This document shows, piece after piece, positions 20,051-30,212 of a DNA stretch of 64,000 nt. This DNA comes from Leminorella grimontii ATCC 33999 = DSM 5078. Lineage in GTDB: Bacteria > Pseudomonadota > Gammaproteobacteria > Enterobacterales > Enterobacteriaceae. The notes under the pieces were generated by a model. That model was not told the origin of the DNA, searched no databases, and was given only the letters and a program-made list of their open reading frames with translations. Every line of letters starts with the position of its first letter. Position 1 is the first letter of the stretch. The stretch spans positions 1-64,000 of the forward strand of contig NZ_AUUA01000014.1 of NCBI RefSeq assembly GCF_000439085.1, written 5' to 3'. A program made the translations under genes and the position numbers.

Positions 20051-21106
20051 ATGCTACAAGCAAAGGTATTTGCACAGGCGGTTCTGGACTGGTATCAGAA
20101 ATTCGGCCGTAAGACCCTTCCCTGGCAAATTGAAAAAACGCCTTATCACGTCTGGCTGTCCGAAGTGATGCTTCAGCAGACGCAGGTCGCCACCGTTATT
20201 CCCTACTTCCAGCGCTTTATCGCGCGCTTTCCCGACGTTTCCTCTCTGGCGGCAGCGCCGATAGATGAAGTGCTGCACCTGTGGACCGGGCTGGGCTACT
20301 ACGCAAGGGCCCGCAATCTCCATAAGGCTGCGCAGCAGATTGCAGCGCAGCATCAGGGGCTTTTCCCAACCGATTTTGACACCGTACACGACCTTCCCGG
20401 CGTTGGCCGTTCCACGGCGGGCGCCATTCTGTCGCTTTCTCTTAACCAGCGCTACCCCATTCTTGACGGCAACGTAAAGCGAGTCATCGCCCGCTGCTAC
20501 GCCGTTAGCGGCTGGCCCGGAAAGAAAGAGGTGGAAAACCGGCTGTGGGAACTGAGTGATGAAGTGACGCCGGCGCAAGGCGTCGCGCAGTTCAACCAGG
20601 CGATGATGGACCTGGGCGCAATGGTGTGTACTCGCTCACGCCCCAAGTGCGAGCTCTGCCCGCTAAACGCTGGCTGTATCGCCTATGCCAACCAAAGCTT
20701 TGCGGACTACCCGGGCAAAAAGCCTAAAAAGCAGATCCCGGAAAGAAACGCCTGGTTTGTGTTACTTAAGAACGGTGGTAAAGTCTGGCTGGAGAAAAGG
20801 CCAGCCGTCGGCCTTTGGGGCGGGCTTTACTGTTTCCCGCAGTTTAGCGAACGCGATGAGCTTGATGCATGGCTGGCGCAGCAGAAGCTGAGCTCAACGA
20901 CGTTGCAGCAGCTGACCGCGTTTCGCCATACGTTTAGCCACTTCCATTTAGATATCGTACCGATGCTGCTGGAAGACGTAGATTCAAACAACGCCTGCCG
21001 TGAAGAAAAGCCCGGCATTTGGTACGATTTGGCAAATCCCCCGCAGGTCGGCCTCGCCGCACCGGTGGAACGGTTACTCCACCAGCTAAGCCATTTGAGC
21101 AACTAA
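20051..21106 (+). CDS. mutY: Adenine DNA glycosylase
   Basis: 351 residues (E. coli 350). The catalytic glutamate is E38 in [12 protein letters not shown], the helix-hairpin-helix [12 protein letters not shown] is at residues 115-126 with the conserved D139, and the [4Fe-4S] cluster ligands are C193-x6-C200-x2-C203-x5-C209. A NUDIX-like C-terminal domain (from about 225) recognises 8-oxoG. It removes A mispaired with 8-oxoguanine. It is followed by yggX after 14 bases. Confidence 0.97.
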   Translation: MLQAKVFAQAVLDWYQKFGRKTLPWQIEKTPYHVWLSEVMLQQTQVATVIPYFQRFIARFPDVSSLAAAPIDEVLHLWTGLGYYARARNLHKAAQQIAAQHQGLFPTDFDTVHDLPGVGRSTAGAILSLSLNQRYPILDGNVKRVIARCYAVSGWPGKKEVENRLWELSDEVTPAQGVAQFNQAMMDLGAMVCTRSRPKCELCPLNAGCIAYANQSFADYPGKKPKKQIPERNAWFVLLKNGGKVWLEKRPAVGLWGGLYCFPQFSERDELDAWLAQQKLSSTTLQQLTAFRHTFSHFHLDIVPMLLEDVDSNNACREEKPGIWYDLANPPQVGLAAPVERLLHQLSHLSN

Positions 21107-21120
21107 CTTGAGGATAAAGC

Positions 21121-21393
21121 ATGAGCAGAACCATTTTTTGCACCTACCTACAAAAAGAGGCCGATGGGCAGGATTTTCAGCTTTATCCCGGTGAGTTAGG
21201 CAAGCGAATTTTCAATGAAATATCCAAAGAGGCATGGTCACAGTGGATGACCAAGCAGACCATGCTTATCAATGAGAAAAAGCTCAACATGATGGATCCC
21301 GAGCACCGCAAGCTGCTTGAGCAGGAGATGGTGAATTTTCTGTTTGAAGGTAAAGACGTTCACATTGAAGGCTATACGCCGCCGAGCGAATAG
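21121..21393 (+). CDS. yggX: Oxidative damage protection / Fe(2+)-trafficking protein
   Basis: 90 residues (E. coli 91) with the invariant [20 protein letters not shown] start containing cysteine 7, the PGELGKRIF segment and [18 protein letters not shown]. It protects labile iron-sulfur clusters such as MutY's and is in the SoxRS regulon in E. coli. The AAGG-like leader and 14-base spacing indicate co-transcription with mutY. Confidence 0.96.
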   Translation: MSRTIFCTYLQKEADGQDFQLYPGELGKRIFNEISKEAWSQWMTKQTMLINEKKLNMMDPEHRKLLEQEMVNFLFEGKDVHIEGYTPPSE

Positions 21394-21430
21394 CGCACCG
21401 TCTCATTCAAACCAATAACGTCAACCAACC

Positions 21431-22513
21431 ATGCTAAATATAAAGAAAACCTGTGCCCTACTGCTGATTACGCCGCTGCTGTTCTCATGCGGCGGCGGTT
21501 CAAAAAAGCCCGTCGACGACGATCGTTACGTGAAAGATACGAACGGCTTCGACATCCTGATGGGCCAGTTCGCCCATAACGTCGAAAATATCTGGGGCAG
21601 GAGTGAAGTTCTTATCGCCGGCCCCAAGGACTACGTGAAATATACGGACCAGTACCAGACGCGTAGCCACATCAACTTTGACGCCGGCGTCATCACCATC
21701 GAGACGCTTAACGCCGATCCGCAGGCCAGCCTGCGGCAGGCCATCATTACCACGCTGCTGATGGGCGAAGATCCGCAAAGCACCGACCTTTATTCGGACG
21801 CCAACGACATCCAGCTCAGTAAAGAACCATTCCTGTATGGCCAGGTGCTCGACTCAGACGGAAACACTATTCGCTGGGAGTGGCGCGCAAGCCGCTTTGC
21901 CGATTACCTGATTCAGAACAAACTGCAGCGACGCACCTCAGGGCTTAAGGTCATCTGGTCGGTAAATATTCCGCTGGTGTCAAACCACCTCGACAAGCGG
22001 GCGCATAAGTATCAGCCGCTGGTGCGACAGGCGGCCCGTAAGTATAACGTGGAGGAGTCGCTGATTCTGGCTATCATGCAGACGGAATCCAGCTTCAACC
22101 CATACGCAGTCAGCCGTTCCGACGCAATTGGCCTCATGCAGGTCATGCAGCACACGGCGGGCAAAGACGTCTTCAAGATGCAGGGTAAATCCGGCCAGCC
22201 GAGCCGCAGCTACCTGTTTGACCCGGCGAATAACATTGACGCAGGCACGGCCTATCTGTCCATTCTGCAAAACAGCTATCTGGGCGGAATTAGCAACGCG
22301 ACGTCCCGCCGCTATGCCGTTATTACCGCCTACAACGGCGGTGCCGGCAGCGTGCTGCGCGTATTCTCCAGCGACAGGAACAAAGCGCCGAGCGTGATAA
22401 ACGGCATGGAGCCCGGCGAGGTGTACGAAACGCTGACGACCAAGCACCCGTCCGCCGAATCGCGTAACTATCTGAAAAAGGTAAATACCGCGCAGAAAAG
22501 CTATCGTCGATAG
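21431..22513 (+). CDS. mltC: Membrane-bound lytic murein transglycosylase C
   Basis: 360 residues (E. coli 359). Lipoprotein signal with lipobox LFSC (C20). A DUF3393 domain fills residues about 40-190, then the SLT domain with the catalytic glutamate E219 in [20 protein letters not shown] and downstream [13 protein letters not shown]. It cleaves peptidoglycan glycan strands, forming anhydro-muropeptides, from the outer membrane. It ends the mutY-yggX-mltC run. E. coli nupG and speC, expected next, are absent. Confidence 0.96.
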   Translation: MLNIKKTCALLLITPLLFSCGGGSKKPVDDDRYVKDTNGFDILMGQFAHNVENIWGRSEVLIAGPKDYVKYTDQYQTRSHINFDAGVITIETLNADPQASLRQAIITTLLMGEDPQSTDLYSDANDIQLSKEPFLYGQVLDSDGNTIRWEWRASRFADYLIQNKLQRRTSGLKVIWSVNIPLVSNHLDKRAHKYQPLVRQAARKYNVEESLILAIMQTESSFNPYAVSRSDAIGLMQVMQHTAGKDVFKMQGKSGQPSRSYLFDPANNIDAGTAYLSILQNSYLGGISNATSRRYAVITAYNGGAGSVLRVFSSDRNKAPSVINGMEPGEVYETLTTKHPSAESRNYLKKVNTAQKSYRR

Positions 22514-22539
22514 GCGGCAGCTCTAGCCGGAAACGTCGA

Positions 22540-22570
22540 CGCCAGGCTGAGGAAAATCCGCAGCCTGGCG
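22540..22570 (+). terminator. Probable terminator hairpin after mltC
   Basis: CGCCAGGCTG (22540-22549) pairs with CAGCCTGGCG (22561-22570), 27 bases after the mltC stop. No T run follows. Confidence 0.5.
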
Positions 22571-22599
22571 CTGGCGTATAGCCTACAGGGAGAAAGTCG

Positions 22600-23346
22600 A
22601 TGAATGTGGAACTCAACGTTAACGGCCTGAACTATGTTGCGACGTTTCCAGACAGAGACGTTCGCGACCTCCATTTGCCCCTGCTGCGCACGCTGACTCG
22701 GCTACAGCGAGAAAAGAAAAGGCGTTTGGTGGTGTATTTAAGCGCGCCGCCCGGCGTGGGGAAATCGACGCTAACCGGCTTTTGGCAGATGCTTTCTCGT
22801 CAGGAAACCGACCTTCAGGATCTGCAAGGCCTGCCGATGGACGGCTTTCACCACTACAACAGCTACCTGGACGAACACGGCCTTCGCGGCCGCAAAGGCG
22901 CGCCGGACACCTTCAATCTTGGGCTCTTGCAGGACTATCTTGCTGACCTGAAGTCTCCCCAGCCTCGCTGGCCCAGCTATGACCGAAACCTGCACGATCC
23001 GCAGCAAAACGCTATCGAGGTGGTTTCGCCCATCGTGATCGTTGAAGGCAACTGGCTTTTACTTAAAGAGCCCGGCTGGCAGGATCTGATACGGCGCTGC
23101 GACTACAGCATCTTTATCGGCAGCTATATCGACTATTTAAAAGAGAGGCTTATCGCCCGCAAGATGAAAGGCGGCGTGAGCAGAGAGGACGCGGAGCGCT
23201 TTTTTGAACGGTCTGACGGGCCGAACGTCATGCGAGTGCTTACTAACAGCCGCAGAGCGGACCTGACGCTGGAAATGCTAAAAGACGGCTCTTATCGCCT
23301 TATCGACGGGCTTCTCGATGAGAAGCCCCCCACAATCATTCTCTGA
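22600..23346 (+). CDS. yggC: P-loop nucleoside/sugar kinase-like protein YggC
   Basis: 248 residues similar to E. coli YggC (237 aa), in the pantothenate-kinase/uridine-kinase-like P-loop group. Walker A is APPGVGKST (residues 49-57), followed by LPMDGFHHYNSYLD, the RKGAPDTF motif, IVIVEGNWLLL and the LID RLIARKMKGG. The phosphate acceptor is unproven; related fructoselysine- or coenzyme-A-pathway kinases suggest a small-molecule substrate. ACAGGGAGAAAG precedes the start. Confidence 0.9.
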   Translation: MNVELNVNGLNYVATFPDRDVRDLHLPLLRTLTRLQREKKRRLVVYLSAPPGVGKSTLTGFWQMLSRQETDLQDLQGLPMDGFHHYNSYLDEHGLRGRKGAPDTFNLGLLQDYLADLKSPQPRWPSYDRNLHDPQQNAIEVVSPIVIVEGNWLLLKEPGWQDLIRRCDYSIFIGSYIDYLKERLIARKMKGGVSREDAERFFERSDGPNVMRVLTNSRRADLTLEMLKDGSYRLIDGLLDEKPPTIIL

Positions 23347-23370
23347 CGCGGCGTACTAACGTCGCGTCAG
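23343..23370. terminator. Hairpin between convergent yggC and thiolase genes
   Basis: CTGACGCGGCGT (23343-23354) pairs with ACGTCGCGTCAG (23359-23370) with one mismatch and an ACTA loop. The yggC stop lies in the left arm. Position between convergent genes suggests a terminator although no T run is present. Confidence 0.55.
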
Positions 23371-23389
23371 ATTCGGACGTTTTGAACGA

Positions 23390-24568
23390 TTAAACGCGTT
23401 CAACCACCATCGCAATACCCTGTCCGCCGCCGATGCACAGCGTCGCCAGGCCCATCGTTTTGTCGTGGCTTCTCAGAGCGTGGATCAGCGTCACCAGGAT
23501 CCGCGCGCCGCTGGCGCCAATCGGATGGCCCAGCGCGATAGCGCCGCCGTTGACGTTAACGCGTACCGGATCGAAGCCGAGATCGCGGCCAACCGCCAGG
23601 AACTGAGCGGCAAACGCCTCGTTGGCTTCAATCAGGTCAATGTCGCTTAACGCTACGCCGGCCATCTTCATCGCTTTTTGCGAAGCGGGAACGGGGCCGA
23701 TGCCCATAACGTCCGGCGCTACGCCCGCCGACGCCCAGCCGCGAATGCGTGCCAGAGGCGTCAGGCCGCGGGCAGCCGCTTCGTCCTCACGCATCAGCAC
23801 CAAAATAGCCGCCGCATCGTTAATGCCGGACGCGTTGCCCGCTGTAACGGTACCGTCTGGCTTAAAGGCAGGACGCAGGCTGGCCAGCGTTTCCATCGTA
23901 GTGTCCGCACGCGGGTATTCATCCTGATTAAACAGCGTCACGCCCTTACGGCTTTTGATTTCAATCGGCGTGATTTCATTAACAAAGCGACCGGACTGGA
24001 TTGCCGCAGTAGCTTTGCGCTGTGAAGCCAACGCGACGGCGTCCTGCTCTTCACGGCTTAGACCGTAGCGTTCGGCCACATTTTCCGCCGTAATGCCCAT
24101 GTGGTAGTCGTTGAATGCACACCACAGGCCGTCCTTAATCATGGAGTCGACCAGCGTGCCGTTCCCCATCCGATAGCCTTGACGAGCCTTATCCAGCAGG
24201 TAAGGCGCAGCGCTCATGTTTTCCATCCCGCCGCTGACGACCACTGAGGCACAGCCTGACAGAATGGCCTGTGCGCCCAGCGCAACGGTTTTCAGGCCGG
24301 ACCCGCACACCTTGTTGACGGTAAACGCAGGCGTCTCAATCGGCAGGCCTGCGCCAATCGCCGCCTGACGAGCCGGATTCTGACCAAGGCCGGACTGCAA
24401 TACGTTGCCTAAAATAACTTCGTCAACGCTGATATCGCCGGGCAGGCTTTGCATACAGTCGGCGATCACCTTAGCGCCCAGAGACACGGCGGGAACGGAG
24501 GCGAGCGTACCGCCAAACTTGCCGATAGCCGTTCTTTTCGCGGCTACGATCACAACAGAATTCGTCAT
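23390..24568 (-). CDS. atoB: Acetyl-CoA C-acetyltransferase (thiolase)
   Basis: 392 residues, typical for degradative/biosynthetic type II thiolase. The nucleophilic cysteine is C88 in [10 protein letters not shown], the catalytic histidine is in [14 protein letters not shown] (about 345-358) and the second cysteine in [10 protein letters not shown]. It cleaves acetoacetyl-CoA (or a related 3-oxoacyl-CoA) with CoA. It is the last gene of the CitMHS-AtuA-CoA-transferase operon, ten bases after atoA, and would release acetyl-CoA from the activated product. Chain-length or branched specificity cannot be read from sequence. Confidence 0.92.
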   Translation of the reverse strand: MTNSVVIVAAKRTAIGKFGGTLASVPAVSLGAKVIADCMQSLPGDISVDEVILGNVLQSGLGQNPARQAAIGAGLPIETPAFTVNKVCGSGLKTVALGAQAILSGCASVVVSGGMENMSAAPYLLDKARQGYRMGNGTLVDSMIKDGLWCAFNDYHMGITAENVAERYGLSREEQDAVALASQRKATAAIQSGRFVNEITPIEIKSRKGVTLFNQDEYPRADTTMETLASLRPAFKPDGTVTAGNASGINDAAAILVLMREDEAAARGLTPLARIRGWASAGVAPDVMGIGPVPASQKAMKMAGVALSDIDLIEANEAFAAQFLAVGRDLGFDPVRVNVNGGAIALGHPIGASGARILVTLIHALRSHDKTMGLATLCIGGGQGIAMVVERV

Positions 24569-24578
24569 CTCTCTCTCC

Positions 24579-25226
24579 TTACTCTACGCACAGAGGGCGC
24601 AAATCGTCGGCAACGACAAAATTGGCCTCGGTCATTTCGCGCAGCGCGTCAAGCGTCACGTCAGACCTAAGCTCGGTCAGAACCATTTTCCCATCAATAA
24701 AGGCGAAAACGGCGATTTCGGTCACTACCATGCTGACCTTGCCCTTCGCCGTCAGCGGGAAGTTACAGCGGTGCAGCAGCTTGGCGCTGCCGTCTTTGGC
24801 GCAGTGCTCCATAGCGATAATGACTTTCTTCGCGCCCGCCACCAGATCCATCGCGCCACCCATACCGGGCACCATTTTCCCCGGCACCATCCAGTTGGCC
24901 AGATTGGCTTCTTCATCCACCTGAAGCCCGCCCAGCACGCAAACGTCGACGTGGCCGCCGCGGATCAGGGCAAAGGAGAAGGCGCTGTCAAACATGGCTG
25001 CGCCGGGAACGACGCCGCACGGCTGACCGCCGGCGTTGACCAGATTAGGGTCGACCTCGGTTACCGGGCCAAGGCCAAGAAAACCGTTTTCAGACTGCAG
25101 CGTGACGTGCACGTCGCCAGGCAGGTAGTTGGCCACCTGCGTTGGCAGGCCAATTCCCAGGTTGACCACGTCGCCATCCGTCAGCTCTTTCGCTACGCGG
25201 CGAGCGATAATTTCTTTGGCGTTCAT
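24579..25226 (-). CDS. atoA: 3-oxoacid CoA-transferase, subunit B
   Basis: 215 residues (E. coli AtoA 216). Conserved [20 protein letters not shown] and the catalytic glutamate E46 in [12 protein letters not shown], which forms the glutamyl-CoA thioester intermediate. With subunit A it transfers CoA from acetyl-CoA or succinyl-CoA to a short-chain 3-oxoacid. The start overlaps the atoD stop by four bases (ATGA), so the subunits are translationally coupled. Confidence 0.93.
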   Translation of the reverse strand: MNAKEIIARRVAKELTDGDVVNLGIGLPTQVANYLPGDVHVTLQSENGFLGLGPVTEVDPNLVNAGGQPCGVVPGAAMFDSAFSFALIRGGHVDVCVLGGLQVDEEANLANWMVPGKMVPGMGGAMDLVAGAKKVIIAMEHCAKDGSAKLLHRCNFPLTAKGKVSMVVTEIAVFAFIDGKMVLTELRSDVTLDALREMTEANFVVADDLRPLCVE

Positions 25227-25882
25227 TGCGCTTCTCCCAGATAAAGATGGTCTACCAGTGCGCCCGGCGTCATTACGGCGTCCGGCGCAATGCTTCCTAC
25301 GTCTACGATCTCATCGCACTGGGCTATCACCAGATCGGCCGCCAGCGCGACGATGGGGTTAAAGTTGCGCGCCGTCAGAGAATAAACGAGGTTGCCGCTT
25401 TGGTCGGCCTTCGCGGCCTGCAAAATAGCCAGATCGGCGCGCAGAGGCAGCTCAAGCAGGTATTCCACGCCGTTTTGGGTGATTTTTTGTTTGCCCTCTT
25501 CCACCACGGTGCCTACGCCGGTCGGCGTCAGGAAGCCGCCAAGCCCGGCTCCGCCGCAGCGAATACGCTCAACCAGCGTTCCCTGCGGCACCAGCTCAAC
25601 CTCCATTTCGCCAGCGATCATGCGCCGGCCGGTTTCCGGGTTGGTGCCGATGTGGGAAGCAACCACTTTCTTTACCTGACCGCTGGCAATCAGCGGCCCA
25701 ACGCCGGTATCGACAAATCCGGTGTCGTTGCCGATCAGCGTTAAGTCCTTCACGCCGGAAGCCAAAATTTCGGCCACCAGCGCCGCGGGCGTACCGACGC
25801 CCATAAATCCGCCGAACATGATGGTCATGCCGTCGCGCAGGCGTGCGCGAAATGCGTCAAGACTGATTCGTTTGTCCTTCAT
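25223..25882 (-). CDS. atoD: 3-oxoacid CoA-transferase, subunit A
   Basis: 219 residues from [11 protein letters not shown], preceded by GGAGAAGGG; an open extension upstream to 26002 carries no family sequence. Conserved [18 protein letters not shown], the LIGNDTGF motif and [25 protein letters not shown] match AtoD. It pairs with atoA. An intercistronic hairpin (25971-25990) separates it from the upstream AtuA-like gene. Confidence 0.93.
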   Translation of the reverse strand: MKDKRISLDAFRARLRDGMTIMFGGFMGVGTPAALVAEILASGVKDLTLIGNDTGFVDTGVGPLIASGQVKKVVASHIGTNPETGRRMIAGEMEVELVPQGTLVERIRCGGAGLGGFLTPTGVGTVVEEGKQKITQNGVEYLLELPLRADLAILQAAKADQSGNLVYSLTARNFNPIVALAADLVIAQCDEIVDVGSIAPDAVMTPGALVDHLYLGEAQ

Positions 25883-25970
25883 TGCCCTTCTCCTGCCAAA
25901 CTGCGGCAAAATAAACCCGCTACGAACGACGGGCGCCGCAGTTGACGTTAATAAGCGTTGTAATTGATGA

Positions 25971-25990
25971 GGGCCAGCGAACGCTGGCCC
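25971..25990 (-). other. Intercistronic hairpin within the catabolic operon
   Basis: GGGCCAGC and GCTGGCCC are perfect 8-base arms around a four-base loop, nine bases after the small AtuA-like gene's stop and about 90 bases before atoD. No T tract follows on the minus strand. It may stabilise or process mRNA, or partially terminate. Confidence 0.6.
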
Positions 25991-25998
25991 TGACACTA

Positions 25999-26298
25999 TC
26001 AAATATCCATATCCATCATGGCGGAGCTCAGCCCTTTGCCGTGCATGTCCAGCGCCAGAGAGCGGGTCACTCCGCCGCCCAGCGCGCCGTACATGACGAA
26101 GTTCAGCGCGCCGATGGCAGGCAGCTCATAGCGAACGACCTCGCCTTTGACGATATCGGCAAAGTGCGCCTTTACTTTTTCCGCCGTCACGGCGTTCTTA
26201 ATTTTCTCGTAATCATCCATTGAGTAGGCGATAACGGAAATATTCGAGGTGTTACCCTTATCGCCGGTACGAGAGTGTGCAATTTCGCGCAGTTTCAT
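25999..26298 (-). CDS. Small AtuA-associated protein (AtuA-like C-terminal domain)
   Basis: 99 residues matching the ferredoxin-fold domain found at the C-terminus of AtuA-type proteins: [21 protein letters not shown] at the start and the [22 protein letters not shown] core. In Pseudomonas this domain is fused to the DUF1446 domain; here it is a separate gene two bases after the DUF1446 gene, so the two are expected to form a complex. Biochemical function is unknown. Confidence 0.85.
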   Translation of the reverse strand: MKLREIAHSRTGDKGNTSNISVIAYSMDDYEKIKNAVTAEKVKAHFADIVKGEVVRYELPAIGALNFVMYGALGGGVTRSLALDMHGKGLSSAMMDMDI

Positions 26299-26300
26299 GA

Positions 26301-27638
26301 TTAAACCTCCAAAAACTCGACGGTCGCGGTGACCAGATCGCGGGAAAGCAGCGTAGAGTCCATCGCCAGGATCTCTTTTACTGACTTGGTTGCACCGCCG
26401 CCGCCGGCCGGGCCGTTGGTGTACAGCGTTTCAACCTCGTTACCCACCTTGGCCGCATCTGCGCGGGTTTTGCAGCGTGCCGCAACGCGAGCGCGAACTT
26501 CATATGGCTCACTGCTCCGAGACAGTGCGTCGCCGTGCAGTGAATTCACGCCGATCAGGTCATAACGCGCCTCTTCTGGCGCAAAGCCGCACAGGGCAAA
26601 GCGTTCTTTTACGATCTCCAGCGCCAGCTGGCCACGAGCGACCGCCCCCGGCCCGGCGTAAGAAATCTCGCCCTCGCCGATGAAGCCGTCCTGATAGCCT
26701 ACGGAGACTTTCAGCGTACCGGTACGCTCTGAACCCGTACCGCCCTTGACTTCAACGCGATCCGGCCCGACCTGCGTGAAGGTGACGTGAGAGAAATCCG
26801 CAACGACGTCAGGCGTCAGGTAGCGGTCAGGCTTGTGAATTTCATACAGCATCTGCTCTTTACAGGTATCTACCGTTACGCAACCGCCAGCGCCTTCAAC
26901 CTTCGTAATCACGGCGTTGCCGTCTTCGTCGATCTCTGCAATCGGGAAGCCCAGGCGCGCCAGATTAGGCACGTCTTTAAAGCCCGGATCGGCATAGTAA
27001 CCGCCGGTTATCTGGCCGCCGCACTCCAGCAGGTGTCCGATAAGCGTTCCCTTGCCCAGTTTCTCCCAGTCGTTGGCCTTCCAGCCGAATTCATACATCA
27101 TGGGCGCTAGGAACAGTGACGGATCGGACACGCGACCGGCAATGACGACGTCTGCGCCGCCGTTGAGCGCTTCAACCATCGCTTCTGCGCCCATATAGGC
27201 GTTGGCAGAAATGATTTGCTTGCCGCACTCGGCGATAGGCAGGCCGATTTCATCCAGCTTCACGTTGGCTTTAGTCGCGACGTCCAGAGCGTCATCGCCG
27301 CTGACTACGGCAATCTTCAGCTTTTCAGCCCCCAGAGAGCGGGCAATTTCTGCGACCAGCTTGCCGGCATACTGCGGGTTGGCCGAGCCCATATTGGTAA
27401 TAATCTTAATGCCTTTCTTCATGCAGATAGGCAGAACGGCCTTCATTCTGTCCGCCAGCAGCTCGTTAAACCCTTTCGTTGGATCCGCCGCTTTCTGGCG
27501 CTGACCGATGGCGATAGTACGCTCGGCCAGGCATTCGAAAACCAGATACTGAATATCGCCCTTTTCCGCCAGCTCAACCGCTGGTTCAATACGGTCACCG
27601 GCATAGCCGGCTCCGCCGCCAATTCTTAACTTTTTCAT
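26301..27638 (-). CDS. DUF1446 / acyclic terpene utilisation AtuA family protein
   Basis: About 445 residues from MKKLRIGGGAGYAGDRIEP; a GTG three codons upstream (27647) is an alternative start. Family landmarks are the N-terminal GGGAGYAGDR, ITNMGSANPQYAGK, NGGADVVIAGRVSDPSLFLAP, LECGGQITGGYYADP and VEGAGGCVTVDTCKEQMLYEIHKPDRYLTPDV. AtuA was named from the citronellol/geraniol cluster of Pseudomonas but has no defined reaction. Here it lies between a CitMHS permease and CoA-transferase/thiolase genes, so a step on an imported carboxylic acid is likely. Confidence 0.88.
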   Translation of the reverse strand: MKKLRIGGGAGYAGDRIEPAVELAEKGDIQYLVFECLAERTIAIGQRQKAADPTKGFNELLADRMKAVLPICMKKGIKIITNMGSANPQYAGKLVAEIARSLGAEKLKIAVVSGDDALDVATKANVKLDEIGLPIAECGKQIISANAYMGAEAMVEALNGGADVVIAGRVSDPSLFLAPMMYEFGWKANDWEKLGKGTLIGHLLECGGQITGGYYADPGFKDVPNLARLGFPIAEIDEDGNAVITKVEGAGGCVTVDTCKEQMLYEIHKPDRYLTPDVVADFSHVTFTQVGPDRVEVKGGTGSERTGTLKVSVGYQDGFIGEGEISYAGPGAVARGQLALEIVKERFALCGFAPEEARYDLIGVNSLHGDALSRSSEPYEVRARVAARCKTRADAAKVGNEVETLYTNGPAGGGGATKSVKEILAMDSTLLSRDLVTATVEFLEV

Positions 27639-27673
27639 AGTTACCACGCTTAATTCATCTATCTATATCGAAA

Positions 27674-28987
27674 TTAAATCGGGAATACGCCAATCAACAC
27701 TGCCGCGATGGTCATCACGATAGAGGCGGCCCACAGGAAGAAGAAGGTAAACTTCTGATGTTCGCCCAGATCGATACCCGCCAACCCAACCAGCAGGAAG
27801 GTCGCAGGCGTTAAGGGGCTTACGGGGAAACCGGTGGTCATTTGTCCCAAAATAGCAGCCTGCCCCATCTCCATAGCGGGAACGCCAAGATGTTGACCTG
27901 CGGTCGCCATTACGGGCAGAACGCCGAAGTAGAACGAATCCGGGTCAAAAATCATGCTCAGCGGCATGGCGATCAGGCCGATAATGAACGGGAAGTGCGA
28001 TGCAGACTCAGCCGGGATGTGCGCGGCCATGTAAGACGCCATTTCCTTAAGCATGCCGGAATCTTTCATGATGCCGGTGAAAATGCCGGCGGCAAACAGG
28101 ATCCCCGCCATCATCAGCGCTGACTTGGCGTGCGCGTCGATGCGAGCCTTTTGCTGCTCCGGCTTGCGGTAGTTAATCAACAGCGCCAGTACGGTGCCCA
28201 GCATGAAGCAGACGATGGGCGCAGCCTTACCGCTAATCATGGTGCCAATCACGAGAACAACCAGCCCAATGTTGACCAGGAACAGCTTAGGACGACGTAT
28301 AGCGCGTTCTTCTTCAGTCAGTTCGGTACGATGGTGCTCCATGTCAGACGCTGAGGCGGAGCCGGAGCTGTAACCCAGACGTTTTTCTTCGCGTTTGCCC
28401 AGCAGCCAGGAACAGATGTACACAAACGCCAAGCCGGTCAGCATAACCGGTAATACCGGTAGGAACAGGTCCATTACGGGAACGTTGAGAGACGACGCGG
28501 CGCGCAGCGTCGGCCCGCCCCACGGCAGCATGTTACACACGCCGGCAGCCATAGCGACGGCGCAGGCCAGTATGCGCGGGTCCATCTTAAGACGCTTATA
28601 CAGCGGCAGCATCGCCGGAACGACAACCAGGAAAGTTACCGCGCCGGAGCCGTCCAGATGAACGATTGAAGCCAGCACGGCGGAACCCAGTACGATACGA
28701 GACGGCTTGTTGCCAACGACTTTAAGCACCTTATCGATAATCGGATCCAGCATGCCCGCATCGGTAAGAATGCCAAAAAACAGAATGGCGAAAACGAACA
28801 TGCCGATAACCGGTGCGATGTTCTTCACGCCGCTAACGGCAAACTTGTTTACGGAAGCGACGTCAAAACCGGCCAGAAGCGCCATAATGACGGGAATTGC
28901 AATCAGCGCCGCCATGGGCGACAGTTTTTTTGTCATAATCGCCGCAAGAACGACGAGAATGGTGAGAAGTCCAAATAAAGCTATCAT
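27674..28987 (-). CDS. CitMHS-family carboxylate transporter
   Basis: 437 residues, about twelve hydrophobic segments, with [18 protein letters not shown] at the N-terminus, [21 protein letters not shown] and the [13 protein letters not shown] motif typical of the Citrate-Mg(2+):H(+) symporter family. First gene of the operon, 36 bases before the DUF1446 gene; it probably imports the substrate processed by the downstream enzymes. Citrate itself is not assured, since CitMHS members also carry other carboxylates. Divergent from the LysR gene at 29218. Confidence 0.88.
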   Translation of the reverse strand: MIALFGLLTILVVLAAIMTKKLSPMAALIAIPVIMALLAGFDVASVNKFAVSGVKNIAPVIGMFVFAILFFGILTDAGMLDPIIDKVLKVVGNKPSRIVLGSAVLASIVHLDGSGAVTFLVVVPAMLPLYKRLKMDPRILACAVAMAAGVCNMLPWGGPTLRAASSLNVPVMDLFLPVLPVMLTGLAFVYICSWLLGKREEKRLGYSSGSASASDMEHHRTELTEEERAIRRPKLFLVNIGLVVLVIGTMISGKAAPIVCFMLGTVLALLINYRKPEQQKARIDAHAKSALMMAGILFAAGIFTGIMKDSGMLKEMASYMAAHIPAESASHFPFIIGLIAMPLSMIFDPDSFYFGVLPVMATAGQHLGVPAMEMGQAAILGQMTTGFPVSPLTPATFLLVGLAGIDLGEHQKFTFFFLWAASIVMTIAAVLIGVFPI

Positions 28988-29217
28988 AGATAAGATTTCC
29001 TGTTCTTAACGTTGTAGGAAATGAAGAAAAAATAGTTATCGGAGGATGCGTTCTTATTTTCATCTCCATACTAGCGGCATGAAAAAAACAGGGAAATTCA
29101 TTAATCAGATAGCACTATTTAAAAGATGAATAGGTAATTAAATAGAATGCGCGTCCAGTCACACTATCCAAAAAACAAATCGCTTATACAATGTTCCCCT
29201 TTTGGAGAACGGTAGCT

Positions 29218-30093
29218 ATGAATCTGTCGATTAAACAATTTCGCGCCTTTCTGGCTTTGTGTAAGCATCGCAATTTTACCCGTGCGGCAGAATCCGTTTT
29301 CCTTTCTCAGCCGGCCTTTAGCAATCTCATCTACGCAATAGAGAAAGAGGCCGGAGCGCGGCTGTTTGACCGAAAACCAAAAACCGTCGATCTTACCCCT
29401 GACGGTGAGGTGTTTCAAAATATCGCGCTGGGCATCGTCAATGAATTTAATTTAGGTCTATCCCGCTGGCACGACCACATTAATCAGGAACAGTTCAAGA
29501 TTTCCATTGCGGTTTTACCCTCTATCGCAGTGAAACTGTTGCCTTCGTATATTCAGCGTTTCCGTCTTATTCAGCCTAAAGCCGCGTTTGACGTGAAAGA
29601 CTTACAGTCGGACTACTGCCTGTCTTCAGTAATGAATGAAACAACGGAACTGGGGATGGTGGGATATTTGCCGAACGACAGCGGAGTTGAAAGTTATAAA
29701 ATACATAGTGAAAGATACTATCTGGTTTTTAATCGCCATCATCCTTTGGCGAAAAGGGATACGGTTAGCCTCAGCGATATCAGTCATTCAACCGTCATTC
29801 GATTTGCGCCCACTACCAGCATTTATCAATCGCTGCATGTCGATATTACAAATAATAAAAATATTAACTATATCGATATTGAGCAACTCAGCACGCTGTT
29901 TGGGCTTTTGCTCTCAAATTCCGGCATTACATTTTTACCCGAGCTTACGCTGTACATGTTCCAGCATCCCGACATTATGGTCAAACCCGTCGCCGAAGAG
30001 GCTCTGAGCCGCGATATTTATATCATCCGAAAGAGCGGAAAAACGCTCTCGGACATCAGCCAAAAATTTTATGAGTTCCTCACCGAGCCATAA
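29218..30093 (+). CDS. LysR-family transcriptional regulator
   Basis: 291 residues from MNLSIKQFRAFLALC, preceded by GGAG ten bases away; an ATG at 29191 is possible. The N-terminal winged helix-turn-helix has the signature FTRAAESVFLSQPAFSNLIYAIEKEAGARLFDRKPKTV, then a substrate-binding effector domain. It is divergent from the CitMHS-AtuA-CoA-transferase operon across 230 bases, the standard layout for a LysR activator of the neighbouring operon whose effector is the substrate or an intermediate. It may also affect the downstream antiporter gene. Confidence 0.9.
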   Translation: MNLSIKQFRAFLALCKHRNFTRAAESVFLSQPAFSNLIYAIEKEAGARLFDRKPKTVDLTPDGEVFQNIALGIVNEFNLGLSRWHDHINQEQFKISIAVLPSIAVKLLPSYIQRFRLIQPKAAFDVKDLQSDYCLSSVMNETTELGMVGYLPNDSGVESYKIHSERYYLVFNRHHPLAKRDTVSLSDISHSTVIRFAPTTSIYQSLHVDITNNKNINYIDIEQLSTLFGLLLSNSGITFLPELTLYMFQHPDIMVKPVAEEALSRDIYIIRKSGKTLSDISQKFYEFLTEP

Positions 30094-30126
30094 TTTGTCC
30101 GCCGCTCTTCTGAAGAAAGTGTCAAC

Positions 30127-30155
30127 GGCGCTTTGACAGCGCCACTGGCTTTTTG
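30127..30155 (+). terminator. Possible terminator after the LysR gene
   Basis: GGCGCT (30127-30132) and AGCGCC (30138-30143), followed within six bases by TTTTT. Confidence 0.4.
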
Positions 30156-30212
30156 CTCAAATGGGCGTTTACCAATGTGATTAGAATCTTATTAAAATTG
30201 GAGTTATCTTAA

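Noticed and set aside
27674..28987. Naming the permease a citrate transporter outright
   Set aside because: CitMHS members carry different carboxylates and the neighbouring enzymes do not form a citrate pathway (no citrate lyase genes), so only the family is stated.
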